From NCBI GenBank assembly GCA_965216035.1, contig CBDCFM010000020.1:868001-932000 (forward strand): a stretch of DNA of 64,000 nt, read 5' to 3'. Numbering within the stretch: position 1 is the stretch's first letter; the number at the start of each line of letters is the position of its first letter. The notes under the pieces are model-generated. The model searched no databases and was not told where the DNA came from. It was given only the letters and a program-made list of their open reading frames with translations. Origin of the DNA: G963664115 sp965216035. Its GTDB lineage: Bacteria > Acidobacteriota > Terriglobia > 20CM-2-55-15. Shown piece after piece: positions 1 to 9,384 of this stretch. Position numbers and translations under genes: made by a program.

Positions 1-49
1 ACGATAACGAAACTGTTCAGCATGCTCTCCGTGTCCAATTGAATTACCC

Positions 50-865
50 TTACGGCTGCTGAGGCTCCAGTTCGGGCGGGGCTCCCCGCATCCAGCGAAT
101 CAATTCTCCGACACTCGAAGCCATGTCCGACTGGCCAATTCGTTGCTCAATCCGGTGAACGATCGCGCTACCCACGATTGCAGCATCGGCTTCTTCCCAG
201 ACGGCTCGAACGTGTTTCGGCCCGGAGATGCCAAACCCCACGGCAATAGGCCGCTCGGTGTGTTGTCGTAGTTGTCGGAGAAAGCTGACAAGCTCATCGG
301 ACAACGAACCGGTCGCACCTGTCACTCCGGTGCGAGATACAGCATACAGAAAACCTGTGGACGTGCGGGAAATCTTCTCGATCCTTTCATCGGAACTCGT
401 GGGTGCTACGAGAAACACCGATTTGAGACCCGCGTCGCTCATCGCATTCACAAACGGCTGCGACTCTTCAACCGTCAGATCGGTTGCCAGAATGCCATCA
501 AGTCCAACGTTTGAGGCTTTTCGGGCAAGCTCAGGCAGCCCCTGATTCAAGAGCGGATTGTAGTAACTCATCAGGAGCAGCGGAATTTCAGACGATACCC
601 GTATTCTTCGGATAAGATCGAGAATGCCATCAACCGAAGTTCCCGATCTTAAAGCTCTTTCCGTCGCTCTCTGGATGACTGGCCCGTCTGCAATCGGGTC
701 GGAAAATGGAACTCCGAGCTCAACGATGTCCGCACCCGCATTTTCCATTGCAAGGACGATTTCGAGCGTGGCATCCAGATCGGGATCACCTGCGGTCAGA
801 TAAGGAATAAACGCTTTTCGCCCTTCTGAACCGAGCGTCTCGAACTTCTGGTCGATTCGGTTCAC
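50..865 (-). CDS. trpA: Tryptophan synthase alpha subunit
   Basis: Cleaves indole-3-glycerol phosphate to indole and glyceraldehyde 3-phosphate and passes indole to TrpB in the alpha2-beta2 complex. The 271 residues are full length. The two catalytic acids sit at Glu49 and Asp60 (ELGVPFSDPIADGP), the same numbers as in E. coli, and the phosphate-binding GFGIS lies near the C-terminus. The start is GTG at 865, giving a GTGA overlap with the trpB stop codon. It is the last gene of the his-trp superoperon; the 49 bases left before the window edge show no clear terminator. Confidence 0.97.
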   Translation of the reverse strand: MNRIDQKFETLGSEGRKAFIPYLTAGDPDLDATLEIVLAMENAGADIVELGVPFSDPIADGPVIQRATERALRSGTSVDGILDLIRRIRVSSEIPLLLMSYYNPLLNQGLPELARKASNVGLDGILATDLTVEESQPFVNAMSDAGLKSVFLVAPTSSDERIEKISRTSTGFLYAVSRTGVTGATGSLSDELVSFLRQLRQHTERPIAVGFGISGPKHVRAVWEEADAAIVGSAIVHRIEQRIGQSDMASSVGELIRWMRGAPPELEPQQP

Positions 866-2043
866 TCCGTTTCTGCCCGTTCCAGACGCCTCACTTCCGT
901 CACGTCCTTGTCACCACGACCTGAGAGGTTCACGATCGACACATCGCCAGGTCCTAGATCTGCCTTCTTCATGTAAGCCAGCGCATGGGCGCTCTCCAGC
1001 GCCGGTATGATGCCCTCCAGCCGACTCAATTCATGAAAGGCCTCCAAGGCCTCGGCGTCAGTGACGGATGTATACCTGACCCGACCGGATTCGTGTAACG
1101 CCGCGTGCTCCGGACCCACAGCCGGGTAGTCGAGGCCAGCTGAAACCGAGTGGGTCGGAACAACCTGACCGTCCGCGTCCTGGAGAATATAAGAATACGT
1201 CCCGTGGAGCACACCGGGCCGTCCGCCGGAAAATCGAGCGGCGTGCTCTCCCAACGCCATGCCATGCCCACCGGCCTCGACACCCACCATTCGAACGTCG
1301 GATTCTTGAATGAACGGATTGAACAAGCCTATCGAGTTGGAACCACCACCCACACAGGCTACCAGCATATCTGGCAACCGTCCTGCCTGCGCAATTACCT
1401 GCACCCGCGCTTCCCGCCCGATCACGGACTGGAAGCCCCGGACCATCTCTGGATAGGGATGCGGTCCGAGGACTGAACCTAGCATGTAATAGGTGGTGCG
1501 TACGTGCGTCACCCAGTCGCGCATGGCCTCGTTGATCGCGTCCTTCAGCGTCCGGCTCCCCGAACTGACCGGAAGCACTCGAGCACCGAGAAGCTTCATC
1601 CGATAAACGTTCGGTTCCTGGCGCCGAATATCCTCTTCGCCCATGTAGACGTCGCACTCCAGACCCAGCAGCGCGCAAACGGTTGCGGTGGCAACACCAT
1701 GCTGACCCGCTCCGGTTTCCGCGATAATCCGCTTCTTACCCATCCGCTCAGCCAGCAGGACCTGGCCCAGACAGTTGTTGATCTTGTGTGCCCCGGTATG
1801 GTTGAGATCCTCCCGTTTGAGGTAGATCTGCCCCTTCCCTAACGACTTGCTCAGCCTTTTTGCGAAGTACAGGGGCGTCGGCCGACCCGAGTAGTGTCGG
1901 AATAGATTGTCAAGTCGGGCTTCAAAGGAAGAATCTTCCTTGACCCGCCGATACGCTTCCTCAAGTTCCTGCAACGGCTGCATTAGGGTTTCGGGAACGA
2001 ACTGACCCCCGTATGCACCGTAATGACCTTTAATGTTTGACAC
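862..2043 (-). CDS. trpB: Tryptophan synthase beta subunit
   Basis: PLP enzyme that joins indole and serine to make tryptophan. It is 393 residues, normal for the TrpB1 class. The PLP lysine is Lys87 in HTGAHKINN, and the phosphate-binding GGGSN lies in the middle of the protein. The ORF opens with GTG at 2043 (GTG TCA AAC ATT). It sits 35 bases after trpF and overlaps trpA by 4 bases, so coupled translation of the two subunits is likely. Confidence 0.97.
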   Translation of the reverse strand: MSNIKGHYGAYGGQFVPETLMQPLQELEEAYRRVKEDSSFEARLDNLFRHYSGRPTPLYFAKRLSKSLGKGQIYLKREDLNHTGAHKINNCLGQVLLAERMGKKRIIAETGAGQHGVATATVCALLGLECDVYMGEEDIRRQEPNVYRMKLLGARVLPVSSGSRTLKDAINEAMRDWVTHVRTTYYMLGSVLGPHPYPEMVRGFQSVIGREARVQVIAQAGRLPDMLVACVGGGSNSIGLFNPFIQESDVRMVGVEAGGHGMALGEHAARFSGGRPGVLHGTYSYILQDADGQVVPTHSVSAGLDYPAVGPEHAALHESGRVRYTSVTDAEALEAFHELSRLEGIIPALESAHALAYMKKADLGPGDVSIVNLSGRGDKDVTEVRRLERAETE

Positions 2044-2078
2044 CTTCTTCGCCCTGACCAGTCGTTATTCGAACCCTA

Positions 2079-2702
2079 TCAAGAATCTGCTCTCTGAACC
2101 GCCTCAACGAAACGGCGCATCAATTGGTAGTTTTTCTTTCCTGGAGATTCCTCGACACCACTGGCGACATCGACAGCAAATGGATGCAGTTCAAGAATCG
2201 CGTCACCGACGTTTTCCGGCCGCAAACCACCAGCGAGGACAACTGGCCCCAACGCATTCGCTCCACCCGCCTGGGACCATTCGAAGGTCTCTCCGGTCCC
2301 CCCGACTCCTTTGCTGCTGCATGCATCTAACAGGAAACCGGAGACCCGATAACGCCTCAAGCCTGCCACTCGAAACTTCTCGTTCACTCGAAAGGCTTTG
2401 ATCACTTTGACTCTGCTGATCATCGAGCAGTAGTCCGGGGATTCGTCGCCGTGCAGCTGAACAGCGTCGAGACGGATCGAAAGCGCAAAGTCCTCCAGAG
2501 CCTGCGGGTCTTCGAAATTTACGAACACACCGACAGACACAACGAACGGTGGCAACGCATCTATAATGTTCACAGCGCGTTCGGCGGTGATTCTCCGTGG
2601 ACTCTCTTTCGAAAAATTCAGTCCGATTGCCGCGGCTCCGAGACGCGCAGCATCACGCGCGTCTTCGATTTCGGTCACGCCACAAATCTTAATTCGGGTC
2701 AA
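2079..2702 (-). CDS. trpF: Phosphoribosylanthranilate isomerase
   Basis: TIM-barrel enzyme that converts phosphoribosylanthranilate to the deoxyribulose derivative (CdRP), the third tryptophan step. It has 207 residues. The N-terminal MTRIKICGVT carries the catalytic Cys, and the Asp general acid lies in the later barrel strands (LDAVQLHGDE region). It starts with TTG at 2702, overlapping the trpC stop as TTGA, with a GGAG ribosome site a few bases upstream. It is a separate gene here, not fused to trpC as in enterobacteria. Confidence 0.95.
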   Translation of the reverse strand: MTRIKICGVTEIEDARDAARLGAAAIGLNFSKESPRRITAERAVNIIDALPPFVVSVGVFVNFEDPQALEDFALSIRLDAVQLHGDESPDYCSMISRVKVIKAFRVNEKFRVAGLRRYRVSGFLLDACSSKGVGGTGETFEWSQAGGANALGPVVLAGGLRPENVGDAILELHPFAVDVASGVEESPGKKNYQLMRRFVEAVQRADS

Positions 2703-3490
2703 AGCAACTCCTTCAAAGCGGCTCCCGGGTCTTCGGAGCGAACCAGTCTCTCGCCCACCAGAAAGGCATCGGCGCCTGCATCGCCAAGTTGTGCGATGTC
2801 GCTTTTCTGATGAATACCGCTTTCCGCCACAAACAGAACACCCTCGGGTATCTGCTCGCCTAAACGAATCCCTGTCTCAATAGTGACGTCGAAAGTCTTC
2901 AGATCCCGGTTGTTCACACCCACTATTGAAGCCCCTGCGGCCAGAGCTTCCCCAAGCTCGGCCTCGTCATGAACCTCGACCAAGGCGTCAATCCCGCATT
3001 CAGTGCAGCCTTTCAGAAGCTCAAACAGCTCATTGGGTTCGAGCATCGCAACAATTAACAAGATCGCACTCGCACCGGCGGCTCGCGTTTCGGCCAGCTG
3101 ATAGAAATCGAACACAAAATCCTTTCGCAGAACCGGCAAACCGGAACTCCCGGCTGCGAGACCCACCCAACCGAGATTTCCCTGAAAGAAATCTTCTTCG
3201 GTGACCACCGATATCGCCGATGCTCCGGCCCGGGCGTATGTCCCGGCTAATACAGTGACATCGAGGTCATCGATCAGGACACCGGCTGACGGCGACGCCT
3301 TCTTGATTTCCGCAATGATTCGCATTCCAGTACCTGACTCCAGGGCCTTTCGGAAAGAAGGTACGGGACCCGATGTCGATGCCATCTTCCGCACGATCCC
3401 CTCGGGGACACGGAGCCGGGAATCTGCGACGCGTTGTCGCTTGGCCTCCAGAATCCGGGTCAACACATGATTTTCGGAAAGTTTCTTCAT
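2699..3490 (-). CDS. trpC: Indole-3-glycerol phosphate synthase
   Basis: Closes the indole ring of CdRP to give indole-3-glycerol phosphate. The 263-residue TIM barrel shows the family signature IIAEIKKASPSAG with its catalytic Lys near the start of the barrel, LRKDFVFDFYQ in the middle and VAESGIH in the C-terminal phosphate site. It overlaps trpD and trpF by 4 bases each, which implies strict co-translation inside the trp block. Confidence 0.96.
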   Translation of the reverse strand: MKKLSENHVLTRILEAKRQRVADSRLRVPEGIVRKMASTSGPVPSFRKALESGTGMRIIAEIKKASPSAGVLIDDLDVTVLAGTYARAGASAISVVTEEDFFQGNLGWVGLAAGSSGLPVLRKDFVFDFYQLAETRAAGASAILLIVAMLEPNELFELLKGCTECGIDALVEVHDEAELGEALAAGASIVGVNNRDLKTFDVTIETGIRLGEQIPEGVLFVAESGIHQKSDIAQLGDAGADAFLVGERLVRSEDPGAALKELL

Positions 3491-4500
3491 GCTGTCGACA
3501 GGGCCCGAAGCGCCTCGAGTTTCCGCAGAGCTCTTCCTGAATCAATAGCGTCCGATCCGATTTCGAAGCCTGTTCTCAAGTCCTTCCCCAATCCCGCAGC
3601 CGCAATCGCCGCCGCCGCGTTCAGCAAGACCGCGTCACGGTGAGGCCCCTTTTCTCCTTCGAGAACCTTCCGGATGATCGCGGCGTTGGTCTCCCCATCC
3701 CCTCCCTGAATCGAGTCCAGCGAGGAGGGCACCACACCCAGATCCTCCGGTCGAAGTACAAAACTATTCAACTTCCCTTCGTGGCACTCGACGATCTCGG
3801 TTGGTGCGGCGACAGAGATCTCATCAATGCCGTCCGTCCCGTGCACGACGAATGCGTGGGCGACGCCAAGACGAGTTGCAGCGTTTGCCATCAGTGCGAG
3901 TAAGTGGGACGAGTTGACACCAATTACCTGAAATCGAGCCGAGGCTGGATTGGCCAGAGGGCCGAGGATGTTGAAAACCGTTCGCACTTTGATCTCGGAT
4001 CGTACGGGCATGACGTACTTCATCGACTGATGGAACGCCTGTGCGAACAAGAAGCCGATTCCGATTTCCTCGATCGCCCTTCGTAGCTTTTCCACGGGCA
4101 TCTGAATATCGATACCCAGGGCTTCCATGACATCCGCACTGCCTGAACGGCTACTGACCGCGCGGTTTCCGTGCTTGGCGACCCGGGCTCCCGCTCCAGC
4201 CGCCACGAAAGCGGCGGCTGTAGAAATGTTAAATGTTCCTGAACGGTCGCCTCCCGTGCCCGCCGTATCGAGGGTATCGGGTGGTTCCCCATCCCAGAGC
4301 GGTGTCGCCTTCTCCCGCATGACACGTGCAAACCCCACAAGTTCGTCGAGAGTCTCTCCCTTCATCCGCAACGCCGTGAGGCAGGCCGCGATCTGCGCAG
4401 GAGTCGATTGGCCGGTCATAATTTCGTTCATGACGTCGCGAGCTTCGTTCTCACCCAGATCGATGCCGTCGACCAGCTGTGCGATAACGTCGGTATTCAT
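3487..4500 (-). CDS. trpD: Anthranilate phosphoribosyltransferase
   Basis: Transfers phosphoribose from PRPP to anthranilate. The 337-residue protein has the PRPP loop GTGGDRSGTFNIST and the KHGNRAVSSRSGSAD motif. It is a stand-alone enzyme, not fused to TrpG. The start codon at 4500 forms an ATGA overlap with trpG. It shares PRPP use with the neighbouring his genes. Confidence 0.97.
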   Translation of the reverse strand: MNTDVIAQLVDGIDLGENEARDVMNEIMTGQSTPAQIAACLTALRMKGETLDELVGFARVMREKATPLWDGEPPDTLDTAGTGGDRSGTFNISTAAAFVAAGAGARVAKHGNRAVSSRSGSADVMEALGIDIQMPVEKLRRAIEEIGIGFLFAQAFHQSMKYVMPVRSEIKVRTVFNILGPLANPASARFQVIGVNSSHLLALMANAATRLGVAHAFVVHGTDGIDEISVAAPTEIVECHEGKLNSFVLRPEDLGVVPSSLDSIQGGDGETNAAIIRKVLEGEKGPHRDAVLLNAAAAIAAAGLGKDLRTGFEIGSDAIDSGRALRKLEALRALSTA

Positions 4501-5054
4501 TGCCTTAAGAAGTTCGATAGAAGATCATGTCCGACCTCCGTCAATATCGATTCCGGATGAAACTGAATGCCTTCGGTCGAACCGTGTCGATGCCGAACAC
4601 CCATAACAATCCCATCCTCTGTCGTGGCCGTTATCTCGAGACTGTCGGGGAGATCCTCTACCATCAGCGAATGATATCGCGTGGCAGAGAAATCCTGTGG
4701 CAGGTCCTTGAAGATCGTTCGACCGTCGTGATGGATTCGGCTGACTTTTCCGTGCATCAGAGTCGGTGCCGGGACAACACGCCCACCAAACACTTCAGCG
4801 ATCGCTTGATGCCCGAGGCAGACACCCAGGATCGGAACCTTGCCATGAAAGTACTCGACGACTTTCTCGGAAATTCCAGCCGTCGACGGAACGCCCGGAC
4901 CGGGAGAAACAACGATGCGGTCCGGCTGGCTCTCGGCAATGGATTCGACTGTCGTCTTATCGTTTCGAAAAACAAGCAGTTGCTCACCCAACTCGCCGAG
5001 ATACTGTACGAGGTTGTATGTGAACGAATCGTAATTATCGATAACGACGATCAT
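4497..5054 (-). CDS. trpG: Anthranilate synthase glutamine amidotransferase subunit
   Basis: Class I glutamine amidotransferase that feeds ammonia to TrpE. It has 185 residues. The nucleophile is Cys79 in GVCLGHQ and the His/Glu pair lies in QFHPES near the C-terminus. It overlaps both trpE and trpD by 4 bases. In many bacteria this subunit also serves p-aminobenzoate synthesis; no pabB is visible in the window, so a dual role is open. Confidence 0.95.
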   Translation of the reverse strand: MIVVIDNYDSFTYNLVQYLGELGEQLLVFRNDKTTVESIAESQPDRIVVSPGPGVPSTAGISEKVVEYFHGKVPILGVCLGHQAIAEVFGGRVVPAPTLMHGKVSRIHHDGRTIFKDLPQDFSATRYHSLMVEDLPDSLEITATTEDGIVMGVRHRHGSTEGIQFHPESILTEVGHDLLSNFLRQ

Positions 5055-6544
5055 GTTTCCAGGCCCCTTGCAGCCAGTTCGACGGCACGCACCAATGCCC
5101 GGGCCTTATTTACGGTCTCCATGTATTCGGCCTCGGGGACCGAATCCGCAACGATTCCACCTCCAGCCTGGATATACCCACGCCCGTCCTTCGCGACAAG
5201 CGTGCGGATAGCAATGCACGAATCCAGGTTGTCAGTAAAGTCTGCGTATAGTACTGCTCCGGAATATACACCCCGGCGCGTCGGTTCCTGCTCGTCGATG
5301 ATCTGCATCGCTCGAACCTTCGGCGCACCCGACACGGTCCCGGCAGGAAAGCAGGCCATCAACGCCTCAAAACGATCCACATCGTCCCGAAGCTCACCTG
5401 ATAAAGAAGAAACCAGATGCATCACATGGGAATAACGCTCGATCAACATGAAGTCGTCCACGCGGACCGTGCCGTATTTGGATACGCGTCCCAGATCGTT
5501 GCGCCCCAGATCAACCAGCATGACGTGCTCGGCCCGTTCCTTTTCGTCCGCGATCAATTCATCCGCAAGTTGACCATCTTCGAATTCGTCATGACCGCGC
5601 GGCCGGGTTCCTGCAATCGGACGGTATTCGGCACTGCGACCGCGGACCTGGATCAACATTTCCGGAGACGCACCGACGATCGATGCTTCCGGCGTCTGGA
5701 GAAAGTACATGTACGGCGACGGGTTAATCATTCTGAGGGCTCTGTAAACTTCAAACGGGGCTGTGGGCAAGTCCACTTCGAAGCGTTGCGCGAGGACTAC
5801 CTGGAAAATGTCGCCGGCTGAAATGTATTCTTTTGCCCGGGTCACGGCGTTCAGATAGTCTGATTTATCGAAATTCGATCGGACTTCGATCTGCGCTTTG
5901 CTTCTGGTCGGTGTCGGGATCGCCAGCGCCTCGGTCAACAACGCTTCGGTCGCCTCTATTTCATCGACGGCCTTCTGATACATCGTTTCAATGGTTTCAT
6001 TGCTCTCATCGAGGAACAGATTCGACACGATATGGATCTGGTTTGTCAGGTGATCGAACGCCAGCACAGTCTTGAAATACATTACGGCAGCGTCGTTGCT
6101 ACCTAGATCGTCCTGACCCGTATCGGGAATGTCCTCGATCAGGCGGACCATTCCGTAGCCGAAATACCCGACGGCACCGCCAGAAAAAGGGGGCAGCCCT
6201 GGAATCAATACCGACCGAAAGCCGCGCATCGTCTGACGTAGATCGTCAAAGAATCGTTCGCGCTCAGCCGGCGCAAAGTGCCGGTGCCGAGTCTTGTGAT
6301 CCGAAGTGTCGGGAGAAGTGGGACCCACGCTGGTCACGAGGAAAGGGTCTCGACCCAGAAACGAATAACGCGCCAGCTTCTCACCCCCCTCGACAGACTC
6401 GAGTAGAAAGGCGTAGCGGCTTCCCTCACGGAGCTTGAGGAAAGCGGAAACCGGGGTCAGGAGGTCGGCAACGACCGATTTGTAGACCGGAATGACATTG
6501 CCATCCGTGCCAAGTTTCTTAGCTTCTTCCAGACTGGGGCGCAT
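5051..6544 (-). CDS. trpE: Anthranilate synthase component I
   Basis: Makes anthranilate from chorismate using ammonia from TrpG. It has 497 residues. The N-terminal half contains the LLES motif (YAFLLESVEG) that forms the tryptophan feedback site; the C-terminal chorismate-binding half shows PIAGTRPRG, DLGRNDLG and FPAGTVSGAPKVRAM. The start lies inside the last codons of hisIE (26-base overlap), so the trp genes are joined physically to the his genes. No leader peptide or attenuator lies in front of it. Confidence 0.97.
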   Translation of the reverse strand: MRPSLEEAKKLGTDGNVIPVYKSVVADLLTPVSAFLKLREGSRYAFLLESVEGGEKLARYSFLGRDPFLVTSVGPTSPDTSDHKTRHRHFAPAERERFFDDLRQTMRGFRSVLIPGLPPFSGGAVGYFGYGMVRLIEDIPDTGQDDLGSNDAAVMYFKTVLAFDHLTNQIHIVSNLFLDESNETIETMYQKAVDEIEATEALLTEALAIPTPTRSKAQIEVRSNFDKSDYLNAVTRAKEYISAGDIFQVVLAQRFEVDLPTAPFEVYRALRMINPSPYMYFLQTPEASIVGASPEMLIQVRGRSAEYRPIAGTRPRGHDEFEDGQLADELIADEKERAEHVMLVDLGRNDLGRVSKYGTVRVDDFMLIERYSHVMHLVSSLSGELRDDVDRFEALMACFPAGTVSGAPKVRAMQIIDEQEPTRRGVYSGAVLYADFTDNLDSCIAIRTLVAKDGRGYIQAGGGIVADSVPEAEYMETVNKARALVRAVELAARGLET

Positions 6545-7148
6545 GGCGGATCTTCAATTCACGCGTGATCTCTTCCAGGGACACGCCGCGTTCAACGAGC
6601 AGGACCATCAGGTGATAGATCAGGTCGGATGTCTCCGCCACGAGTTCCCCGGACTCCGGGTTCTTCGCAGCAACGATCGTCTCGGTAGCCTCTTCACCGA
6701 CCTTCTTGAGAATCTTGTCCAATCCACTATTGAAGAGGTAGGTCGTGTAGCTTCCCTCGGGACGCGATTCCTTACGGCCTTCGATGAGTTCGAAGAGTTG
6801 ACGCATGAAACCCTCCAACTGGGGTTCGACATCGAAGCAGGAATACGTCCCTTTGTGGCACGCCGGTCCGACCGGTGCCACTTCGACCAAGAGAGTGTCA
6901 AAATCACAATCCAGGTGAAGCTGCTGGATCGACTGAACGTTCCCTGATGTTTCCCCTTTGTGCCAGATTTTCTGGCGGCTCCGGCTGTAGAAGTAGGTTT
7001 CGCCTTGATCGAGCGTCAACTCGAGCGACTCCCGGTTCATATACGCCATCATCAGGACCTCGCGCGTCGCGCTGTCCTGGACGATTGCCGGCACAAGACC
7101 CTGGCCATCGAACTCGACACTTTCCAGAATTTTCTGTTTGTTCGTCAT
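6519..7148 (-). CDS. hisIE: Bifunctional phosphoribosyl-AMP cyclohydrolase / phosphoribosyl-ATP pyrophosphatase
   Basis: Carries out histidine steps 2 and 3. The N-terminal HisI half (about residues 10-110) shows the Cys/His metal ligands in WHKGETSG, LDCD and CHKGTYSCF. The C-terminal HisE half (about 115-209) is an all-alpha MazG-like fold with KKVGEEATETIVAAK. The 209-residue length matches fused HisIE. Its 3' end overlaps trpE by 26 bases in another frame, an unusually long overlap for genes of different pathways. Confidence 0.96.
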   Translation of the reverse strand: MTNKQKILESVEFDGQGLVPAIVQDSATREVLMMAYMNRESLELTLDQGETYFYSRSRQKIWHKGETSGNVQSIQQLHLDCDFDTLLVEVAPVGPACHKGTYSCFDVEPQLEGFMRQLFELIEGRKESRPEGSYTTYLFNSGLDKILKKVGEEATETIVAAKNPESGELVAETSDLIYHLMVLLVERGVSLEEITRELKIRHAPQSGRS

Positions 7149-7915
7149 CGAACTACAACTCCCTTCTCCCGAAGGTATGCCTTGGCTGCACGGATCGTGA
7201 ACTTTCTGAAGTGAAAGATCGATGCTGCCAATACCGCGCTGGCCCGTCCTTTGACCAGGGCATCGAAGAGGTGATCGAGGTTCCCCGCCCCACCGGATGC
7301 GATCACGGGAATGTCCAGACGCGAAGCGATTGCCCCGGTGAGCTCAATGTCATAGCCGTCGTTCGTACCGTCGGCGTCCATGCTCGTGAGCAAAATCTCT
7401 CCGGCCCCGCGCCGGGCCGCTTCCTGAGCCCATTCAACAGCGTCATGGCCCGTCCGGTTACGGCCTCCGTGTGTGTACACGCGCCACGCCAGCGGATCCC
7501 CATTCAACGCAGGTTCCCGTCGGGCGTCAATGGCGACAACGATACACTGACTGCCAAAGCGCTCGGCGGCTTCACTGACCAGGTCCGGCCGTTCCAGCGC
7601 TGAGGTATTGATCGACACTTTGTCGGCCCCCGACTTGAGAATATCCCGAACGTCGTCTACTGATCGTAGTCCGCCACCGACAGTAAACGGGATGTTAGTG
7701 GAGTCCGCGACTCGCCTCACCATGCCGGTAACGATCTCTCTGACGTCGGAGGACGCCGTAATATCGAGGAAGACCAACTCGTCAGCTCCTTCTTCGGAAT
7801 AGCGCAGCCCGGCTTCAACCGGATCTCCAGCATCCCGTAGCTCGAGAAAGTTGACTCCCTTGACGACGCGTCCGTCCTTCACGTCCAGACAGGGAATGAT
7901 ACGCTTAGCCAACAC
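7145..7915 (-). CDS. hisF: Imidazole glycerol phosphate synthase, cyclase subunit
   Basis: Partner of HisH; forms imidazole glycerol phosphate and AICAR from PRFAR and ammonia. The (beta/alpha)8 barrel begins VLAKRIIPCLDVKDG, with the catalytic Asp in CLDVKDG and a second one in VVAIDAR. I chose GTG at 7915 because a GGAGG ribosome site (7922-7926) lies six bases upstream. The longer frame from 7930 would begin within or beside that site. The protein is then 256 residues and overlaps hisA by 11 bases. Confidence 0.95.
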   Translation of the reverse strand: MLAKRIIPCLDVKDGRVVKGVNFLELRDAGDPVEAGLRYSEEGADELVFLDITASSDVREIVTGMVRRVADSTNIPFTVGGGLRSVDDVRDILKSGADKVSINTSALERPDLVSEAAERFGSQCIVVAIDARREPALNGDPLAWRVYTHGGRNRTGHDAVEWAQEAARRGAGEILLTSMDADGTNDGYDIELTGAIASRLDIPVIASGGAGNLDHLFDALVKGRASAVLAASIFHFRKFTIRAAKAYLREKGVVVR

Positions 7916-8642
7916 GGCCGGCCTCCGCAATACTCAGAATTTCCCCTAGGTCGATCCGCCCTTCATACAGGGCCTTGCCGATAATCGCGCCCTCAAGACG
8001 CGGATGCCCCAATTCCTGCAGGTTCTCAATGTCTGAACGGCCCGACACGCCCCCGGAAGCGATGACGCGGAGACCTGTAGCATCAAGCATTTGCCCTGTC
8101 GCTTCCACATTGACTCCGCCGAGTTCGCCGTCACGGGAAATGTCCGTGTAGATGACAAGCTCGACGCCTTGCCCCTCGAGTTGCGCCGCCAGGTCAAGGG
8201 CTGTTAGCGCGGCGTCGCTTGTCCATCCGTGCAAGCGGACCGTCCCATCGCGCGCATCGATGCCAACAGCGATGCGGGCCCTGAAACGCGTCACTGCGTC
8301 GCCAAGCAAGTCCGGATCGCTGACAGCCACCGTGCCTAGAATGACCCGATCGACTCCTGTATCCAGTAACCGCTCCACAGCTGCCATGTCCCGGATCCCA
8401 CCGCCAACCTGAATCCCTACATCCGGACACCGCACACGTATTTTCTCGATCGAATCGATGTTCTGAGGCTCACCCGCAAACGCACCGTCCAAATCGACGA
8501 CGTGCAGCCATCGCGCGCCCGCATCCCTCCACCGACTGGCCATTTCGACGGGCACTCCGTACACAGTTGCGTCCTCGGGTCGTCCCTGCCGCAATCGGAC
8601 CGCCTGCCCCCCAAGAATATCGATAGCGGGATAGAGATTCAT
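7905..8642 (-). CDS. hisA: ProFAR isomerase
   Basis: Isomerises ProFAR to PRFAR, histidine step 4. The 245-residue half-barrel-duplicated protein begins MNLYPAIDILGGQAVRL with the catalytic Asp, carries VDLDGA, and has the second Asp in IYTDISRDGELGG. The ATG start at 8642 overlaps the hisH stop by 4 bases. Nothing suggests the dual HisA/TrpF (PriA) type, and a separate trpF is present in the same operon. Confidence 0.95.
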   Translation of the reverse strand: MNLYPAIDILGGQAVRLRQGRPEDATVYGVPVEMASRWRDAGARWLHVVDLDGAFAGEPQNIDSIEKIRVRCPDVGIQVGGGIRDMAAVERLLDTGVDRVILGTVAVSDPDLLGDAVTRFRARIAVGIDARDGTVRLHGWTSDAALTALDLAAQLEGQGVELVIYTDISRDGELGGVNVEATGQMLDATGLRVIASGGVSGRSDIENLQELGHPRLEGAIIGKALYEGRIDLGEILSIAEAGRVG

Positions 8643-9238
8643 GATCGAGCAAAGTTGTCGAGAATCCGCTCACCGATGTGCTGACTCTTCTCGGGGTGAA
8701 ACTGGGTCGCCCAGACGTTCCCATATCCGACTACGGAAGGAAAATGGATTCCATATTCTGTGGTGGCGATGACGAGAGCCGGATCTTCCGGCTCGGCGCA
8801 GTAAGAGTGTACGAAGTATACGAAGCTGTTCTCGTCGATGCCTTCAAGAATAAGGTCCGGTCGTTTCCGGTGAAGTTGGTTCCAACCCATATGCGGGACG
8901 TGTACGCCTTCAGGAATCCGTCGGATTTTCCCAGCTAAGATGCCCAAACCGGAGTGGAGGCCAAATTCCTCGCTCTCGCTAAACAGGAGTTGCATGCCCA
9001 GACACACTCCCAGCATCGGAGTACCTTCGGATACCTTCTGGACGACCACCTGGGCTAATCCGAGTTCGCTCAGATTGCGCATCGCGTTACCAAAAGCACC
9101 CACGCCGGGTAGTATCAGTTTCTCGGCTTGCTCTATGTCCTCCGCGCGTGAGGTGACGCAGGTCTCATGTCGAAGCCGACCGAGGGTGTTTTCCAGGCTC
9201 CTGAGGTTGTTTAGTTTGTAATCAATAATGGTAATCAT
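8639..9238 (-). CDS. hisH: Imidazole glycerol phosphate synthase, glutaminase subunit
   Basis: Class I glutamine amidotransferase that supplies ammonia to HisF. The chosen ATG at 9238 gives 199 residues beginning MITIIDYKLNNLRSLE; the open frame reaches three codons further to a TTG. The nucleophile Cys lies in GVCLGMQLLF and the His/Glu pair in TQFHPEKSQ. It is preceded by the largest gap in the superoperon, 146 bases, in which I see no gene or clear promoter. Confidence 0.95.
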   Translation of the reverse strand: MITIIDYKLNNLRSLENTLGRLRHETCVTSRAEDIEQAEKLILPGVGAFGNAMRNLSELGLAQVVVQKVSEGTPMLGVCLGMQLLFSESEEFGLHSGLGILAGKIRRIPEGVHVPHMGWNQLHRKRPDLILEGIDENSFVYFVHSYCAEPEDPALVIATTEYGIHFPSVVGYGNVWATQFHPEKSQHIGERILDNFARS

Positions 9239-9384
9239 CTGGCCCAAGCGGCGTTTGCACCCGTCACGACCGTGTTGCGCTCGCTCTCCTCAACGCGTCA
9301 TCTATGCGATTTGGTTCTCCCTCAATTCGCGTTCTGCTAACGGCGCATCCCGGCGGCTTCCATGGGTCGAGGGGTCAAGAACAG

